Position numbers and translations under genes: made by a program. Below, piece after piece: positions 8,557 to 17,550 of a stretch of 47,968 nucleotides of DNA; the first letter of the stretch is position 1, and every line of letters starts with the position of its first letter. This DNA comes from Planctomycetota bacterium (GTDB lineage Bacteria; Planctomycetota; PLA2): the NCBI GenBank assembly GCA_021776785.1, contig JAJFFF010000057.1, positions 1-47,968 of the forward strand, in the 5' to 3' direction. Below the pieces are notes generated by a model. The model was not told the origin of the DNA, did not search any database, and saw nothing but the letters and a program-made list of their open reading frames with translations.

Positions 8557-10728
8557 TTAGAGTCCAAACAACGTCTCGATGTCGGTGCGAAAACGCGGCC
8601 CGAGAATCAACACGAGCAATTCGCGCAACAGGTCGGCCTCGTTTTGCAGCGTCGTCGCGGTGCCGTGGCCCCACTTCCCGATTTTTAGAAACGCGGCGTT
8701 GGGCTTGCTACTCCCGCGCGGCCCCATCCCGAAGCCGGCGACGTCCACCGCATGCACGCTCCCCTTGAACTCACGCAGCGTCGCTTCCAGGAGCGCCATG
8801 TGTCGTTCATGCGGCGGGGCATCGCCGAACAAGAGCACGACCCGTTTCGGTTTCGCGCGCCACGGCGTCTTCACGATCGCTCGCCGCAGGCCGCTCAACA
8901 CGGCTTCCGGCTGGTCACCACCGCCGGCCGCCGGAATACAGGACAGGTAGTCTTCAAGGACACGCAGCTCATGCGTAAACGGCGACGCGAGCGTTAAGAA
9001 CGCGTCCCCGGCGTCGCGATAGACCACAATGCGCACGCGCAGATCCGGAACAAGTTCGCGCAGCGTTTCGATGAGGCGTTGCAGCCGGCGCTTCGTGGCC
9101 TGAATCACCGGCGCCATCGACCCGGTCGCATCCAAGACCAACGCGATATCGAGACCGCGCTTGCGCAGGTCCGCCACGTGGTAGCGGAACCCGCCTGTCA
9201 CCTTGCGATGTTTCTTCTGCGCGGCCCACCACTGCTGCCACTGCGCGGCGCCGGCCTTGGGGTTGGCCGGGTCGAAGCCGACGCGCGCATCGGTGAGCCG
9301 ATGAATCAACGCGATCGCGTTTTGCCGCCGCGCGATGTCTTCGTGCACCAGCATGCGAATGGCCATCGGCAGGATCGTCTCATTACGCTCGTGAAAATCG
9401 AGGACCGCCGCGGCCGCCGCGCGCACGGTCGCGCTGACATCACCGAGCGCGACGTTGAGCAAGACGCGATCGCGGCTCTTCATGCTCACACGCAACGTCG
9501 CGCCGACGGCCGCATGCCGGACGCGCGCATCGGCATGGCGCAGCAGACGCTCCACGCCGTCGCGCGCATCGTCGCCGCCCAGACGGCCGAGCCCATGCGC
9601 GGCCGCGATCAACACGCTCACGTTTTCTTCGCCGCGGACGAGTTCGGCCAACACGAGTGCGTCCTCGACCCGCGAGCAGGCGGCCACGCGCACCATCGGA
9701 GCGGGATCGCCTAACGGCTTATTCGCGGCCGGCCCCGTGAGCGCTAGCGCGACGGCCGCCCGCACGCGCGGCGAACGGTTGCGCAGGTGGGCCGAAAGAA
9801 GCGGCGCGAGCTCGGGCCACGGTTCCTGCGCGAACGCATACAACACCTCTTCGAGACCGACCTGGAGCGAGATCGAAGACCGCGCCGATTTCGCAATCGA
9901 TCCGACCTGCCCGTCGAGGATCAATCGCGCCGAACCAAGGTCGCGTGATCCGGCCACGGCATACGCAAGCAGGATGCGGCCGCTCGCGCTCGGCTTGCTC
10001 GTCGTCACCAACTTGGCGATCAACGTGCGCAACGAACGCCCGCCCGGCTCAAGGCCGCGCCGCGCCATCTCGCCGACCGCCCGCGCCAACGCAATGTCGG
10101 CGTGCGGCGTCTCTTGCAGATAGAGCGGCACCGGTCGCTTGCCGCGCGCGTGCCGCGTGAGGGCCTTGCTCAACGCGCGCAGCAGGTGAATCGCTTCGGC
10201 GGCCCCGCCCGCGCGCCCGAGCGCCGCCAGAGACGGCACGGCGACCGCCAAGTTGTCATCGGTCGCCAACTTGCGCAGTTTGGTCAGCCCGCCGCCCGCC
10301 GCGAGCGCGGTCATGCGCACCGACGCCGACGGATCGCGCCACAACTTGCGCAGCGGCGTCTTGTTTGTGCGCGCGCGCAGGGCCCACACGGCCGCGGCGC
10401 GCACGGCGTCGTCCTCGTCCTCTAAGAGTTTGAGGAGCAGCGTTTCGGGTGCGGTGACATCGAGCGCTTCGACCGCCGCCGCCCGGACCGCCGCGATCGG
10501 ATCTTTCAACAGCCCGTGCGGCGTGTGTGCGCCGAGCCCCATCGCCGCCAGGCGGCGCACGTCCCACTTTCCGGAGATCGCGGCGCGCTGGAGCAATGCG
10601 CGGTCGCCTGCCGCGACGGCACGCCGCATTCCCTCGTGGCGAAAAAACGGGCTGTCGCCCAACAACATGCGCTCCGTCTCAGCATTGGACGGTGCGAGAA
10701 GCAGGAGAAGACCGGCGACGAAGACCAT
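8557..10728 (-). CDS. HEAT-repeat protein with C-terminal von Willebrand A domain
   Basis: A 723-residue protein with a short N-terminal hydrophobic signal (MVFVAGLLLLLAPSNA). Roughly residues 30-480 are alpha-helical HEAT-like repeats, seen as recurring units such as DPIAAVRAAAVEALD, DEDDAVRAAAVWALR and NRSPRVRAAVALALTG. The C-terminal third is a vWA domain: LDIALVLDATGSM with the MIDAS D533-x-T-G-S, then VRIVVYRD and a later PKRVVLLFGDAPPHE. Such a protein would bind partners through the metal site, in the periplasm if the signal is cleaved. Partners are unknown; similar HEAT-vWA proteins are common in Planctomycetota (family knowledge, approximate). It is divergent from the lipoprotein gene at 10800. 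Confidence 0.85.
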   Translation of the reverse strand: MVFVAGLLLLLAPSNAETERMLLGDSPFFRHEGMRRAVAAGDRALLQRAAISGKWDVRRLAAMGLGAHTPHGLLKDPIAAVRAAAVEALDVTAPETLLLKLLEDEDDAVRAAAVWALRARTNKTPLRKLWRDPSASVRMTALAAGGGLTKLRKLATDDNLAVAVPSLAALGRAGGAAEAIHLLRALSKALTRHARGKRPVPLYLQETPHADIALARAVGEMARRGLEPGGRSLRTLIAKLVTTSKPSASGRILLAYAVAGSRDLGSARLILDGQVGSIAKSARSSISLQVGLEEVLYAFAQEPWPELAPLLSAHLRNRSPRVRAAVALALTGPAANKPLGDPAPMVRVAACSRVEDALVLAELVRGEENVSVLIAAAHGLGRLGGDDARDGVERLLRHADARVRHAAVGATLRVSMKSRDRVLLNVALGDVSATVRAAAAAVLDFHERNETILPMAIRMLVHEDIARRQNAIALIHRLTDARVGFDPANPKAGAAQWQQWWAAQKKHRKVTGGFRYHVADLRKRGLDIALVLDATGSMAPVIQATKRRLQRLIETLRELVPDLRVRIVVYRDAGDAFLTLASPFTHELRVLEDYLSCIPAAGGGDQPEAVLSGLRRAIVKTPWRAKPKRVVLLFGDAPPHERHMALLEATLREFKGSVHAVDVAGFGMGPRGSSKPNAAFLKIGKWGHGTATTLQNEADLLRELLVLILGPRFRTDIETLFGL

Positions 10729-10799
10729 TTTGGGTAGACTCAGGACTCTGAGGAAGAGCTTGGGTGGCTCCAGTTAACCAAACGCACGGAAGCGACCAA

Positions 10800-12254
10800 A
10801 TGACGCGCCCGATTCATCTTTGCACGACACGGCTCTGGGCCATGCTCGCGATTTCGATCCTGCCGCTGGCATGCGGCGGCGGATCGACCGCCCCCGCGCC
10901 GAGCGAACCGGCGGACGCTGGCGAAGCGCCCACCGAGACGACGGACCCCGTCCCGACTTTTCAAGCTCCCGCCGTCGAAGGTGAACTGATCGGGTTCCCG
11001 GGTGCCCAGGTGCCCGGCCTGAACGCGACCTACGTCTCCACCGGCGCCGGGTGGCTCGGCGAAAACGAAGATGAAGTCGTGTTCGAAGCCGTCATCCAGT
11101 GGACCGACACCAAGCTCTTAGGATGCGGAATCTTACGCCGCGGACCGGACGGGGCCGTCACAACCGTCCTCATGCAGGACCAGCGCATCCCTTCGGTATC
11201 GGGCGTGATCAAACACCCGCGGCTGCCGCTGCAGTCCAACGAGACGACGCTGCTGATTCCTGCCGAGATCGTCGGCGGGACCACGACACACGCGCTGTTC
11301 GGTGTGCCGAAAAACGGTGGCGCGCCGGTCCTGCTCGCCACCGAGCCGGCCGGATTGTTTGTCGGCGCGCGGTTCATGAACGACGGCCGCATCGCGGCGG
11401 AAGTGGACCGCGGCGGCGTCCGAACGATTCTGGCGATCGACGAAGCGGCGGCGCCGTTCCCGCTGTGCTCGGGTTGCGCACCGGGCTTCACGACCGACGG
11501 CGCAACGATCGTCGTGCGCGACACCCGGCAAGCGCTGGCTCTGCAGATGGACGGTCGCATCGAAACGATCCTGCAAGCGGGCGATCCGGTGCCCGGGTCT
11601 CCGGAATCGAACAGCGCCGTGCAAAACATTCGTAGCGCGTGGACCACACCCAGCGGCGCGATCGTCGTGCACGCGACAACAGACGACATCGACCGCCCGG
11701 AGATCTTGGTGCGCTTTGTGGATGCGCGCACCGAAGTCCTGGCGGCGTGTGGAAGTTCAGCGCCCGGAACAACCGGGCAGTTTACAGCACTCCACGCGGC
11801 CGCCACGCACCACGACGATGTGGTGTTTGCCGCGGTCCTTGACGGCGACCCCGAGAGCGGCGCCGCGATCTTTTGTGCGCGGCCCGACGGTACGACGGAG
11901 CTCGTTTGGAAAGACGGCCTGGCCATCCCGGAACTCGGCGGCGCTATCATCGGATTGGAGCCCGCCGCGGTCACCGCCGCCTCGAACGGCGCCGCGGCGT
12001 TTGGCGTCAACGTCTTTTGGGACGGTGTCGTCGCGGCCCGCGGCGTATTCGCGTTTGACGAAACGACAACGAAGCGGGTCGTGACCACGACATCCCGACT
12101 TGCTGCGGCAGCCGACGTCACGCTGACATCGCTGCCCAACCCAACGGGAACGACGACGCATCGAACGGCCGACGGAAGGACGCTCGTATACACCGGCCTG
12201 ACGCAGGACCGCCGCCCGAATGCGACCTTGCACGCGTTGATCTTGGTGCGATAG
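10800..12254 (+). CDS. Lipoprotein with NxxGxxAF-type (DUF7453-like) tandem repeats
   Basis: A 484-residue lipoprotein. The ATG at 10800 is chosen because it gives a signal ending in LPLAC (Cys25); the GTG at 10764 only adds 12 residues. After a Pro/Thr-rich linker, the body consists of repeated beta-rich units with the pattern 'GDPVPGS ... IVVHA', 'SSAPGTTGQFTAL ... VVFAAVLDGD' and 'SNGAAAFGVNVFWDG'. These match the choice-of-anchor tandem repeat proteins described by NxxGxxAF. The units probably form a beta-propeller facing the periplasm or the outside. Six Cys in the middle (for example CSGC) might form disulfides. No enzymatic role is evident. Confidence 0.75.
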   Translation: MTRPIHLCTTRLWAMLAISILPLACGGGSTAPAPSEPADAGEAPTETTDPVPTFQAPAVEGELIGFPGAQVPGLNATYVSTGAGWLGENEDEVVFEAVIQWTDTKLLGCGILRRGPDGAVTTVLMQDQRIPSVSGVIKHPRLPLQSNETTLLIPAEIVGGTTTHALFGVPKNGGAPVLLATEPAGLFVGARFMNDGRIAAEVDRGGVRTILAIDEAAAPFPLCSGCAPGFTTDGATIVVRDTRQALALQMDGRIETILQAGDPVPGSPESNSAVQNIRSAWTTPSGAIVVHATTDDIDRPEILVRFVDARTEVLAACGSSAPGTTGQFTALHAAATHHDDVVFAAVLDGDPESGAAIFCARPDGTTELVWKDGLAIPELGGAIIGLEPAAVTAASNGAAAFGVNVFWDGVVAARGVFAFDETTTKRVVTTTSRLAAAADVTLTSLPNPTGTTTHRTADGRTLVYTGLTQDRRPNATLHALILVR

Positions 12255-12274
12255 GCGTCTCGGGGGGCAGTCCC

Positions 12275-12280
12275 TATAAT
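12275..12280 (+). promoter_or_regulatory. Perfect -10 hexamer 6 nt before a start codon (leaderless)
   Basis: TATAAT at 12275-12280 is followed by GCCTCC and the ATG at 12287. The transcription start would fall on or beside the A of the ATG. No Shine-Dalgarno sequence fits in between. A convincing -35 is not visible. Confidence 0.6.
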
Positions 12281-12286
12281 GCCTCC

Positions 12287-12547
12287 ATGCGAGACGAGGA
12301 ACTGGCGGCGGCACTGGCCGCACTGCCGGGATGGCAACAGGAGCGCCATGCCGTGCGGCGCGCGTATGGCTTTCATGACCTCACGGAAGCGCGTCGCTTC
12401 GTGCGGCGTCTCATCGATCTCGCGCTGGCCGATGAGATCACGCCGCATCTAACGTGGGACGGCGGTCAGGTCCTCGTCGCTCTGGGCCGCGAAACAGGGG
12501 TCGGGCGAGCCGAAATCGAATTCGCGCGCAAGGTCGACGGCGCGTGA
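12287..12547 (+). CDS. Pterin-4a-carbinolamine dehydratase-like protein
   Basis: At 86 residues it has the length and fold pattern of the PCD/DCoH family: LAALPGWQQERHAVRRAYGF, then FHDLTEARRFVRRLIDLA, and the C-terminal helix IEFARKVD. The catalytic HHP-type segment is degenerate; where active enzymes have HHPxW it reads EITPHLTWDG, keeping a single His and the Trp. It may therefore be inactive as a dehydratase, or shifted in function. No aromatic amino acid hydroxylase is nearby. Its TGA overlaps the GTG of the SagB-type gene (GTGA), so the two are translated together. Confidence 0.75.
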   Translation: MRDEELAAALAALPGWQQERHAVRRAYGFHDLTEARRFVRRLIDLALADEITPHLTWDGGQVLVALGRETGVGRAEIEFARKVDGA

Positions 12548-13995
12548 CAGACTCGATCGCTCGCCACTACCACAACCTGACCAAGTACGACGAAGTGAAC
12601 GTGCGACGCGGTCGCGGTCTGGACTGGTCGACGCAACCGTCGCCGTCTAAAGAAATCGTGTCGCGCCAGCGCGTTCCGCTCCGGCCATACCTCTCGTTTC
12701 GAACACCCGGCCAGCCGCAGCCTCCCAACCCCCAACTCGCGATGTCACACCCCGAGGTGGCGCAACTTTCGCGTTTACTCTTTACCGCGAACGGCGTCAC
12801 CGGGGTCATTCGGTACGGCCACGGCAAGCAACAACCGCTGCGCGCGGCCCCCTCCGCGGGCGCGCTCTACCCGACCGAACTATATGTCGCGTCGCGCGGC
12901 ATCGTGGGACTTGATGCGGGCATCTATTGCTACCAACCGATCCAACACGAGCTGGTTCGGCTGTGGGACGACGATGCGCTACCGGCGTTGCGCGCGGCAT
13001 GCGGCGAGGCGACGACGTTTGACGACGCGAGCTTGGCGCTCGTGATGACGGGCGTGTATTGGCGCAGCGCGTGGCGCTACCAGGAGCGTGGCTACCGGCG
13101 CGTACTCCTCGACTCCGGCCACGTTCTCGCCAACCTCGTGATGGCGGCGCGCGCCGATGAGCTGTCCATCGGCGTTCATCTCGCGTTCGTGGACGACGAC
13201 GTGAACGGGATCTTTTTCTTCGATGAGGCGCAGGAAGGCGCGCTGGCCGTACTTCCACTCGGTGGCTCGGCCGACGACGACGCGCATCACGACCGCGCGC
13301 TCTGGCGCTCCCCGCGCGTCGCGGAGTCGGTCGACGAGGCGGATCTTTTGAGCGAATCGGACTTGCGGGGGAGCGCCACGGTCGCGCTTCATCGAGCGAC
13401 GTGCTGCACTGAACCGGCGCCGATCGCGCCCGCGCCTCGGAAGACGCCTCCGGCCCCGTTAGACCAAGAGATCGCAACGCACATCGTGCGCCGGCGATCC
13501 GCTCGTCGCTACACCGCGCAGGACATCACGCTCGACCAACTCCACGCGCTCTTGCCGTTCGCGTTCGGCGGCACGTCACGAACCCGCGACGCGGGATGGC
13601 TTCGGAGTTTTCTCGTCGCGACCCGCGTCGAGACGCTGGAGCCGGGCGTGTACGAGATCGAGGGCTCCGACGCGACACTGCAGCCGTTGTCGCTTGGGGA
13701 TCCGACGCAAGCGGTCCACCGTTTTTGCCTCGGACAAGACATCGCGCGTGACGCGGCGGCGACCATCGTGTTCGCCGCGCACCCCGCGGCTGCGTTGGAA
13801 GCGTGCGGCGAACGCGCCTACCGCTACCTGTCGCTGGAGGCCGGCGAAATCGGCGAGCGGATCCAGGTCGCGGCGCGCGAGCACGGACTCGGCGCCTGCG
13901 GAATCGGCGGCTACTTCGACGACGAGGCAGCGGCGCTGCTCGGACTCGCGCCCGAGGATTGGATCCTCTACCTCGTTACCGTCGGCGTCGAATAG
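12544..13995 (+). CDS. Tandem SagB/ThcOx-type nitroreductase-fold dehydrogenase
   Basis: This 483-residue protein holds two nitroreductase-like modules. The first carries the SagB signature RAAPSAGALYPTELYVA (from residue 100) and the IYCYQPIQHELVRL segment; the second starts near residue 315 with RRRSARRYTAQDITLDQL and ends with YLSLEAGEIGERIQVAAREH and GLGACGIGGYFDDEAAALLG. SagB proteins use FMN to oxidise azolines to azoles in thiazole/oxazole-modified peptides. No cyclodehydratase or precursor peptide is seen nearby, so the substrate is unknown and the usual peptide role is not supported. The GTG start at 12544 is chosen for the GTGA overlap with the preceding gene and for the VTDSIARHYHNLTKYD opening typical of the family. 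Confidence 0.85.
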   Translation: MTDSIARHYHNLTKYDEVNVRRGRGLDWSTQPSPSKEIVSRQRVPLRPYLSFRTPGQPQPPNPQLAMSHPEVAQLSRLLFTANGVTGVIRYGHGKQQPLRAAPSAGALYPTELYVASRGIVGLDAGIYCYQPIQHELVRLWDDDALPALRAACGEATTFDDASLALVMTGVYWRSAWRYQERGYRRVLLDSGHVLANLVMAARADELSIGVHLAFVDDDVNGIFFFDEAQEGALAVLPLGGSADDDAHHDRALWRSPRVAESVDEADLLSESDLRGSATVALHRATCCTEPAPIAPAPRKTPPAPLDQEIATHIVRRRSARRYTAQDITLDQLHALLPFAFGGTSRTRDAGWLRSFLVATRVETLEPGVYEIEGSDATLQPLSLGDPTQAVHRFCLGQDIARDAAATIVFAAHPAAALEACGERAYRYLSLEAGEIGERIQVAAREHGLGACGIGGYFDDEAAALLGLAPEDWILYLVTVGVE

Positions 13996-14060
13996 ACGCG
14001 CTCGCTCGGGTCAACGATCCTGCATCCGGCCGGCTGCGCCGCCACCAGGGTCGTCAGGCC

Positions 14061-14339
14061 CTAATACTTCATCCGGTTCCACCAGCGGGAGAATCGCTGG
14101 AGAGCGGACCTTTGGTCGACGAACTCAAGCCACGCGCCGTGCGGCCGCGTCACGCCGCCCCGTAGCTTTTCGACCGCCAAGACGACGGTCTCGCTGTCGA
14201 CTTCGTCGTCGTCTCCGCCGACGAAAAACAACCACGATCGCTCCGTCTCCACGGCGGGCTTCGCGACCGACTCGACGCCCAGTTTCCGCTCCTCAACCCA
14301 GGTATTCGCAAATTTACGCGCTTGGTGTTCCATCAACAT
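14061..14339 (-). CDS. Small soluble protein, unknown; immunity-like appearance
   Basis: A 92-residue acidic/basic soluble protein reading MLMEHQARKFANTWVEERKL at the start, with a central ETERSWLFFVGGDDDEVDSE and a C-terminal WLEFVDQRSALQRFSRWW. Two start ATGs lie two codons apart. The residue order looks like that of a folded protein rather than a frame shadow, and the beta-strand SWLFFVGG recalls small immunity-type or SUKH-unrelated contact proteins; no family can be named. It is divergent from the histidine kinase and convergent to the SagB-type gene. Confidence 0.55.
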   Translation of the reverse strand: MLMEHQARKFANTWVEERKLGVESVAKPAVETERSWLFFVGGDDDEVDSETVVLAVEKLRGGVTRPHGAWLEFVDQRSALQRFSRWWNRMKY

Positions 14340-14460
14340 GGCTGAAATTCCCTATCACTGATATCGACCGCGGCCACCGAATTCGCTACCGAAGTCCGGA
14401 AACATTCCGATGGAGGCTAAGCAGGTGGTGCTTCGGTAGGTGTTGGGTCGGAGGGGACCG

Positions 14461-16104
14461 TTGTCGACTGAGGACACGCGACCGGATCTTAAGGCCCAAT
14501 ACCCCGTATATGCCGCGACTCCGTTGAGCCCACACCGCGCACGGAGTTGGCGCGTCGGCTTCCTGGTGGGCGCTTGCGTGGCGCTGCTGGCGACTGCCCG
14601 TGCCGTGACGACCCATCGCCAAGTGGCGCGCCACCTGGACGGACTGATTCAGGAGCTCGGCCAAGCGTTGCTGGAGGCGACGGCCACCAGCATCGAGGCG
14701 AGCCTGGCCGCGAGCGACGCGCTGGACCAAGCGTTGGATGAGAGCGTGCGTGCGAAAGCGACGTTTTTGTCAGACACCGCGTCCCGGGCCCCACGCCTCC
14801 TCGATCGCTTTGCGCGCGCGGCCGGCCTCCAGCACGTCCTCGTCTTCGATCGAGAGGGCCACCTGCTGGCCTCCGCTCGCGACGTCCCGTCGCTTGGAAG
14901 CAGCGACGACCCTACGACGACGGCGTTGGCCTCGGCTTTGGAACGCGCGGCCCGCGAACTGATGGAGCAGCACCGAGATCGCGAGGGGACGCACGTACAG
15001 CGGTGGGCGGTGCCGGCCGCGGGCCTCGCCCCGTCGCTCGCCGTCGTTCGCCCGATGGCGGACGGCGCGACAGCGATCTTGGTCCAAAATGACGCGCGCT
15101 TTGCCGCCGCACGCCGCGCCGCGGACGCGACGCGCCAAGCCAACGCTCTCGCATCGTCGCCGCGCCTCGTCTACGTCTGCTTCGAGGCGCCCGCGCCGAC
15201 GTCAGATCCGCAGACCGTGCTCGCCCTCGAAACCAGCCTCAAACTACCGAGCGGCCGCGATGCCACGTTGCGCGTGGGTGTCGATCGCACGCCGGTCTCG
15301 CGCGCGCTCGCGGTACACGCCCGCTCGGCGTGGCTGCAAGGCGCACTGCTCGTCTTGCTCGTCACGGTCGCCGCCGCCTACCTCTGGTACCTGCTCGACA
15401 CGCGGCGCCGCCTGCGGGCGCGCGTGGAGCGCGACGAACGACTCGCGGCCTTAGGTCGCTTGGCCGCCCACGTTGCGCACGAAGTCCGCAATCCGCTAAA
15501 CGCGATCGGACTCGGCGTCCAACGACTCCAACGATCCAACGGGGACGGCAACGTTCGCCAGATCACCGGAACGATCTTGGAGGAGGTCGCCCGCCTCGAT
15601 CGCACGGTGCAAGAGGTCTTACAGTCGGCGCGGCCGCGACCGCCGCGTTGGCAATCGACTCCGGCGATCGAGTTTGCGGCCACCCTGCGCGAGCTGGCTG
15701 CGCCAGTCGCCGCGGCACGCAACATCCGACTGAACGTGGACGCGCCCCATGGCCTCACGTTGGAGGCGGACACAGATCTCGTTCGCGGTGCGGTTTGGAA
15801 TCTCGTCCGCAACGCGTGCGAGGCGTCCCCGGACGGAGGGGACGTATCGGTCCGCATCCGCGCGGTCGGAGCCCATGCCCGCATCACGGTGGGCGATCGC
15901 GGCGCTGGGCTCTCCGACACGCAACGCGCACACGCCTTCGAGCCGTTCGCGAGCGGCCGGCGGGGCGGAACCGGCCTCGGTCTCGCCCTGACGCTGGCGG
16001 CCGCCCAGGCCCACGGCGGCACCGTCGAAATCGAGCCGCGCGACGGCGGCGGCAGCCTCTTTCACTTCGTTTGGCCCTTTCCCGAAGAGAGAACCACAAC
16101 ATGA
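14461..16104 (+). CDS. Membrane sensor histidine kinase (NtrB/AtoS type)
   Basis: A 547-residue sensor kinase. The TTG at 14461 is preferred over the GTG at 14440 since GGAGGGG lies 5-7 bases upstream. One transmembrane helix at about residues 31-48 and a second at about 290-311 enclose a periplasmic sensor region of roughly 240 residues of no recognised family. The H-box (LAAHVAHEVRNPLNAIGLG, His340) and ATP-binding motifs follow: N-box NLVRNACEAS, G1 GDRGAGLSD and G2 GRRGGTGLGLAL. There is no HAMP or PAS domain visible. Its stop overlaps the start of the sigma-54 regulator gene (ATGA), so they form a cognate pair. Confidence 0.9.
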   Translation: MSTEDTRPDLKAQYPVYAATPLSPHRARSWRVGFLVGACVALLATARAVTTHRQVARHLDGLIQELGQALLEATATSIEASLAASDALDQALDESVRAKATFLSDTASRAPRLLDRFARAAGLQHVLVFDREGHLLASARDVPSLGSSDDPTTTALASALERAARELMEQHRDREGTHVQRWAVPAAGLAPSLAVVRPMADGATAILVQNDARFAAARRAADATRQANALASSPRLVYVCFEAPAPTSDPQTVLALETSLKLPSGRDATLRVGVDRTPVSRALAVHARSAWLQGALLVLLVTVAAAYLWYLLDTRRRLRARVERDERLAALGRLAAHVAHEVRNPLNAIGLGVQRLQRSNGDGNVRQITGTILEEVARLDRTVQEVLQSARPRPPRWQSTPAIEFAATLRELAAPVAAARNIRLNVDAPHGLTLEADTDLVRGAVWNLVRNACEASPDGGDVSVRIRAVGAHARITVGDRGAGLSDTQRAHAFEPFASGRRGGTGLGLALTLAAAQAHGGTVEIEPRDGGGSLFHFVWPFPEERTTT

Positions 16105-17462
16105 GCTTGCAACTCCTCGTCGTCGATGACGAAGCCAACCAACGTCGCCTGCTGGCCGACTATCTAACCGAATGCGGCCACGCGGTGCAGGAAGCTGAAG
16201 CTGCCGAGGAAGCGTTGGATGTGCTTGCCGACGGCGCCCTCGACGCCGTCCTCACCGACGTGTGCTTACCGGGCGCGGACGGCGTCGAACTCATTCGGCG
16301 CGCACGCGCCGACGGAACCGCGATCCCGTTCGTCGTCATGACGGCGTTTGGATCCATCGACAACGCGGTCGACGCCATGCGCGCGGGTGCGCGTCACTAC
16401 CTCACGAAACCCATTCGCTTAGATGACTTGGACGCCACGCTCGCCGAGATCGAACGCGACCGCGACACGCCGCCCCCGGTGACGAATCCTCCGCCCTCCG
16501 CTGCGTCGACGGCACCGGACGATCCGTTCGCCGGGATGGGCGCCGCGATGCAGAGCGTTGTGCAAATCATGGCGCGCGTGGCACCGTCGGACGCCACCGT
16601 CTTGATTGCCGGTGAGTCCGGCGTGGGCAAAGAAGTCGTCGCGGATCGCATTCACGGGTTGAGCAAACGCGCGGCGCAACCGTTCGTCAAAATCAACTGC
16701 GCGTCGCTGCCCGAACCCCTGCTGGAGTCCGAACTGTTCGGTCATGAGAAGGGCGCCTTTACCGGCGCGAACGAGGCGCGTGCCGGGCTGTTTGAAGCGG
16801 CGCACAACGGAACCATTTTCCTCGATGAGATCGGCGACATCTCCCCCGCACTTCAGGTGCGGTTGCTGCGCGTCCTTCAGGAGCGCGAGGTGTTGCGCTT
16901 GGGTGCGCGCCAACCGATCGCGACCAACTTCCGGTTGCTCGCGGCGACGCATCGCGATCTCGAAAAAGAAGTCGAGGCGGGTCGATTTCGCGGCGACCTG
17001 TTGTATCGATTGCGCGTGATCGAGATTGGCGTGCCGCCGCTACGGGAGCGCCCCGAAGACATCGGCGTCCTCGCCCGCATCCTGTTGGCGCGCGTCGCGA
17101 CCCGCAACAACGTGGCGCCGCGTCCGCTCTCCGACGGAGCGCTCGCGGCGCTAACCTGCCACGAGCTTCCCGGGAATGTCCGCCAGCTTGAGCACATGCT
17201 CGAGCGCGCGCTGATCCTCGGCCAAGGTTCCGAGTTGAGCCGCAAGGACTTCCCCGATCTCACGCCACGTACCGAGGGCGAGGACGCCTTACCCACCACG
17301 ATGCGCGAGGCCGTCGTCGCGCTGGAGAAGACGTGGATCCGCCGCGCGCTGGACGAAGCGGGCGGCGTGCGCGCCCACGCGGCGCGCCGCCTAGGTCTCC
17401 CCGAGCGAGTCCTGCGCTACAAACTCGCCAAATACGGGATGGCGTCGGAGCGGCGAAAGTGA
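16101..17462 (+). CDS. Sigma-54 dependent response regulator (NtrC family)
   Basis: A 453-residue regulator in three parts. The receiver (residues 4-115) keeps the phospho-acceptor Asp53 and Lys103. The AAA+ domain has Walker A GESGVGKE (171-178), the sigma-54 contact loop GAFTGA (218-223) and FLDEIGDISPALQVRLLRVL. The C-terminal Fis-type helix-turn-helix reads GGVRAHAARRLGLPERVLRY. All activity motifs are intact, so it should activate RNA polymerase with sigma-54 when phosphorylated by the adjacent kinase. The ATG at 16101 gives the ATGA overlap; the longer frame is the shadow of the kinase gene. Likely targets are the two genes directly downstream, whose promoter region holds sigma-54 consensus matches. 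Confidence 0.93.
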   Translation: MSLQLLVVDDEANQRRLLADYLTECGHAVQEAEAAEEALDVLADGALDAVLTDVCLPGADGVELIRRARADGTAIPFVVMTAFGSIDNAVDAMRAGARHYLTKPIRLDDLDATLAEIERDRDTPPPVTNPPPSAASTAPDDPFAGMGAAMQSVVQIMARVAPSDATVLIAGESGVGKEVVADRIHGLSKRAAQPFVKINCASLPEPLLESELFGHEKGAFTGANEARAGLFEAAHNGTIFLDEIGDISPALQVRLLRVLQEREVLRLGARQPIATNFRLLAATHRDLEKEVEAGRFRGDLLYRLRVIEIGVPPLRERPEDIGVLARILLARVATRNNVAPRPLSDGALAALTCHELPGNVRQLEHMLERALILGQGSELSRKDFPDLTPRTEGEDALPTTMREAVVALEKTWIRRALDEAGGVRAHAARRLGLPERVLRYKLAKYGMASERRK

Positions 17463-17473
17463 CGACAAAACCC

Positions 17474-17505
17474 CGCTTGAGGCGACAAAAACGTCGCCTC
17501 AAGCG
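17474..17505. promoter_or_regulatory. Perfect 13-bp inverted repeat: candidate enhancer site or hairpin
   Basis: CGCTTGAGGCGAC (17474-17486) and GTCGCCTCAAGCG (17493-17505) are exact inverse copies around a 6-base centre. The centre lies about 90 bp before the predicted sigma-54 transcription start, a usual place for an NtrC-family binding site. It could also be a terminator for the regulator gene, but no T-tract follows it on the plus strand. Confidence 0.55.
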
Positions 17506-17550
17506 CAGCGACTCCGTCCTAACTCAATTATTTACAAAGACTTACAGTTT

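Noticed and set aside
11030..12448. 472-codon minus-strand frame opposite the repeat lipoprotein and pterin dehydratase-like genes
   Set aside because: Low-complexity Ser/Arg/Thr/Pro composition typical of an antisense frame in GC-rich DNA; the plus-strand genes explain the region fully.
12544..13995. Azole-peptide (TOMM) biosynthetic cluster
   Set aside because: Only the SagB-type enzyme is present; no cyclodehydratase, precursor peptide or transporter nearby.
15330..16100. Extended start for the sigma-54 regulator inside the kinase gene
   Set aside because: The added 257 residues are a shadow of the kinase frame; the ATG at 16101 begins a normal receiver domain and overlaps the kinase stop.
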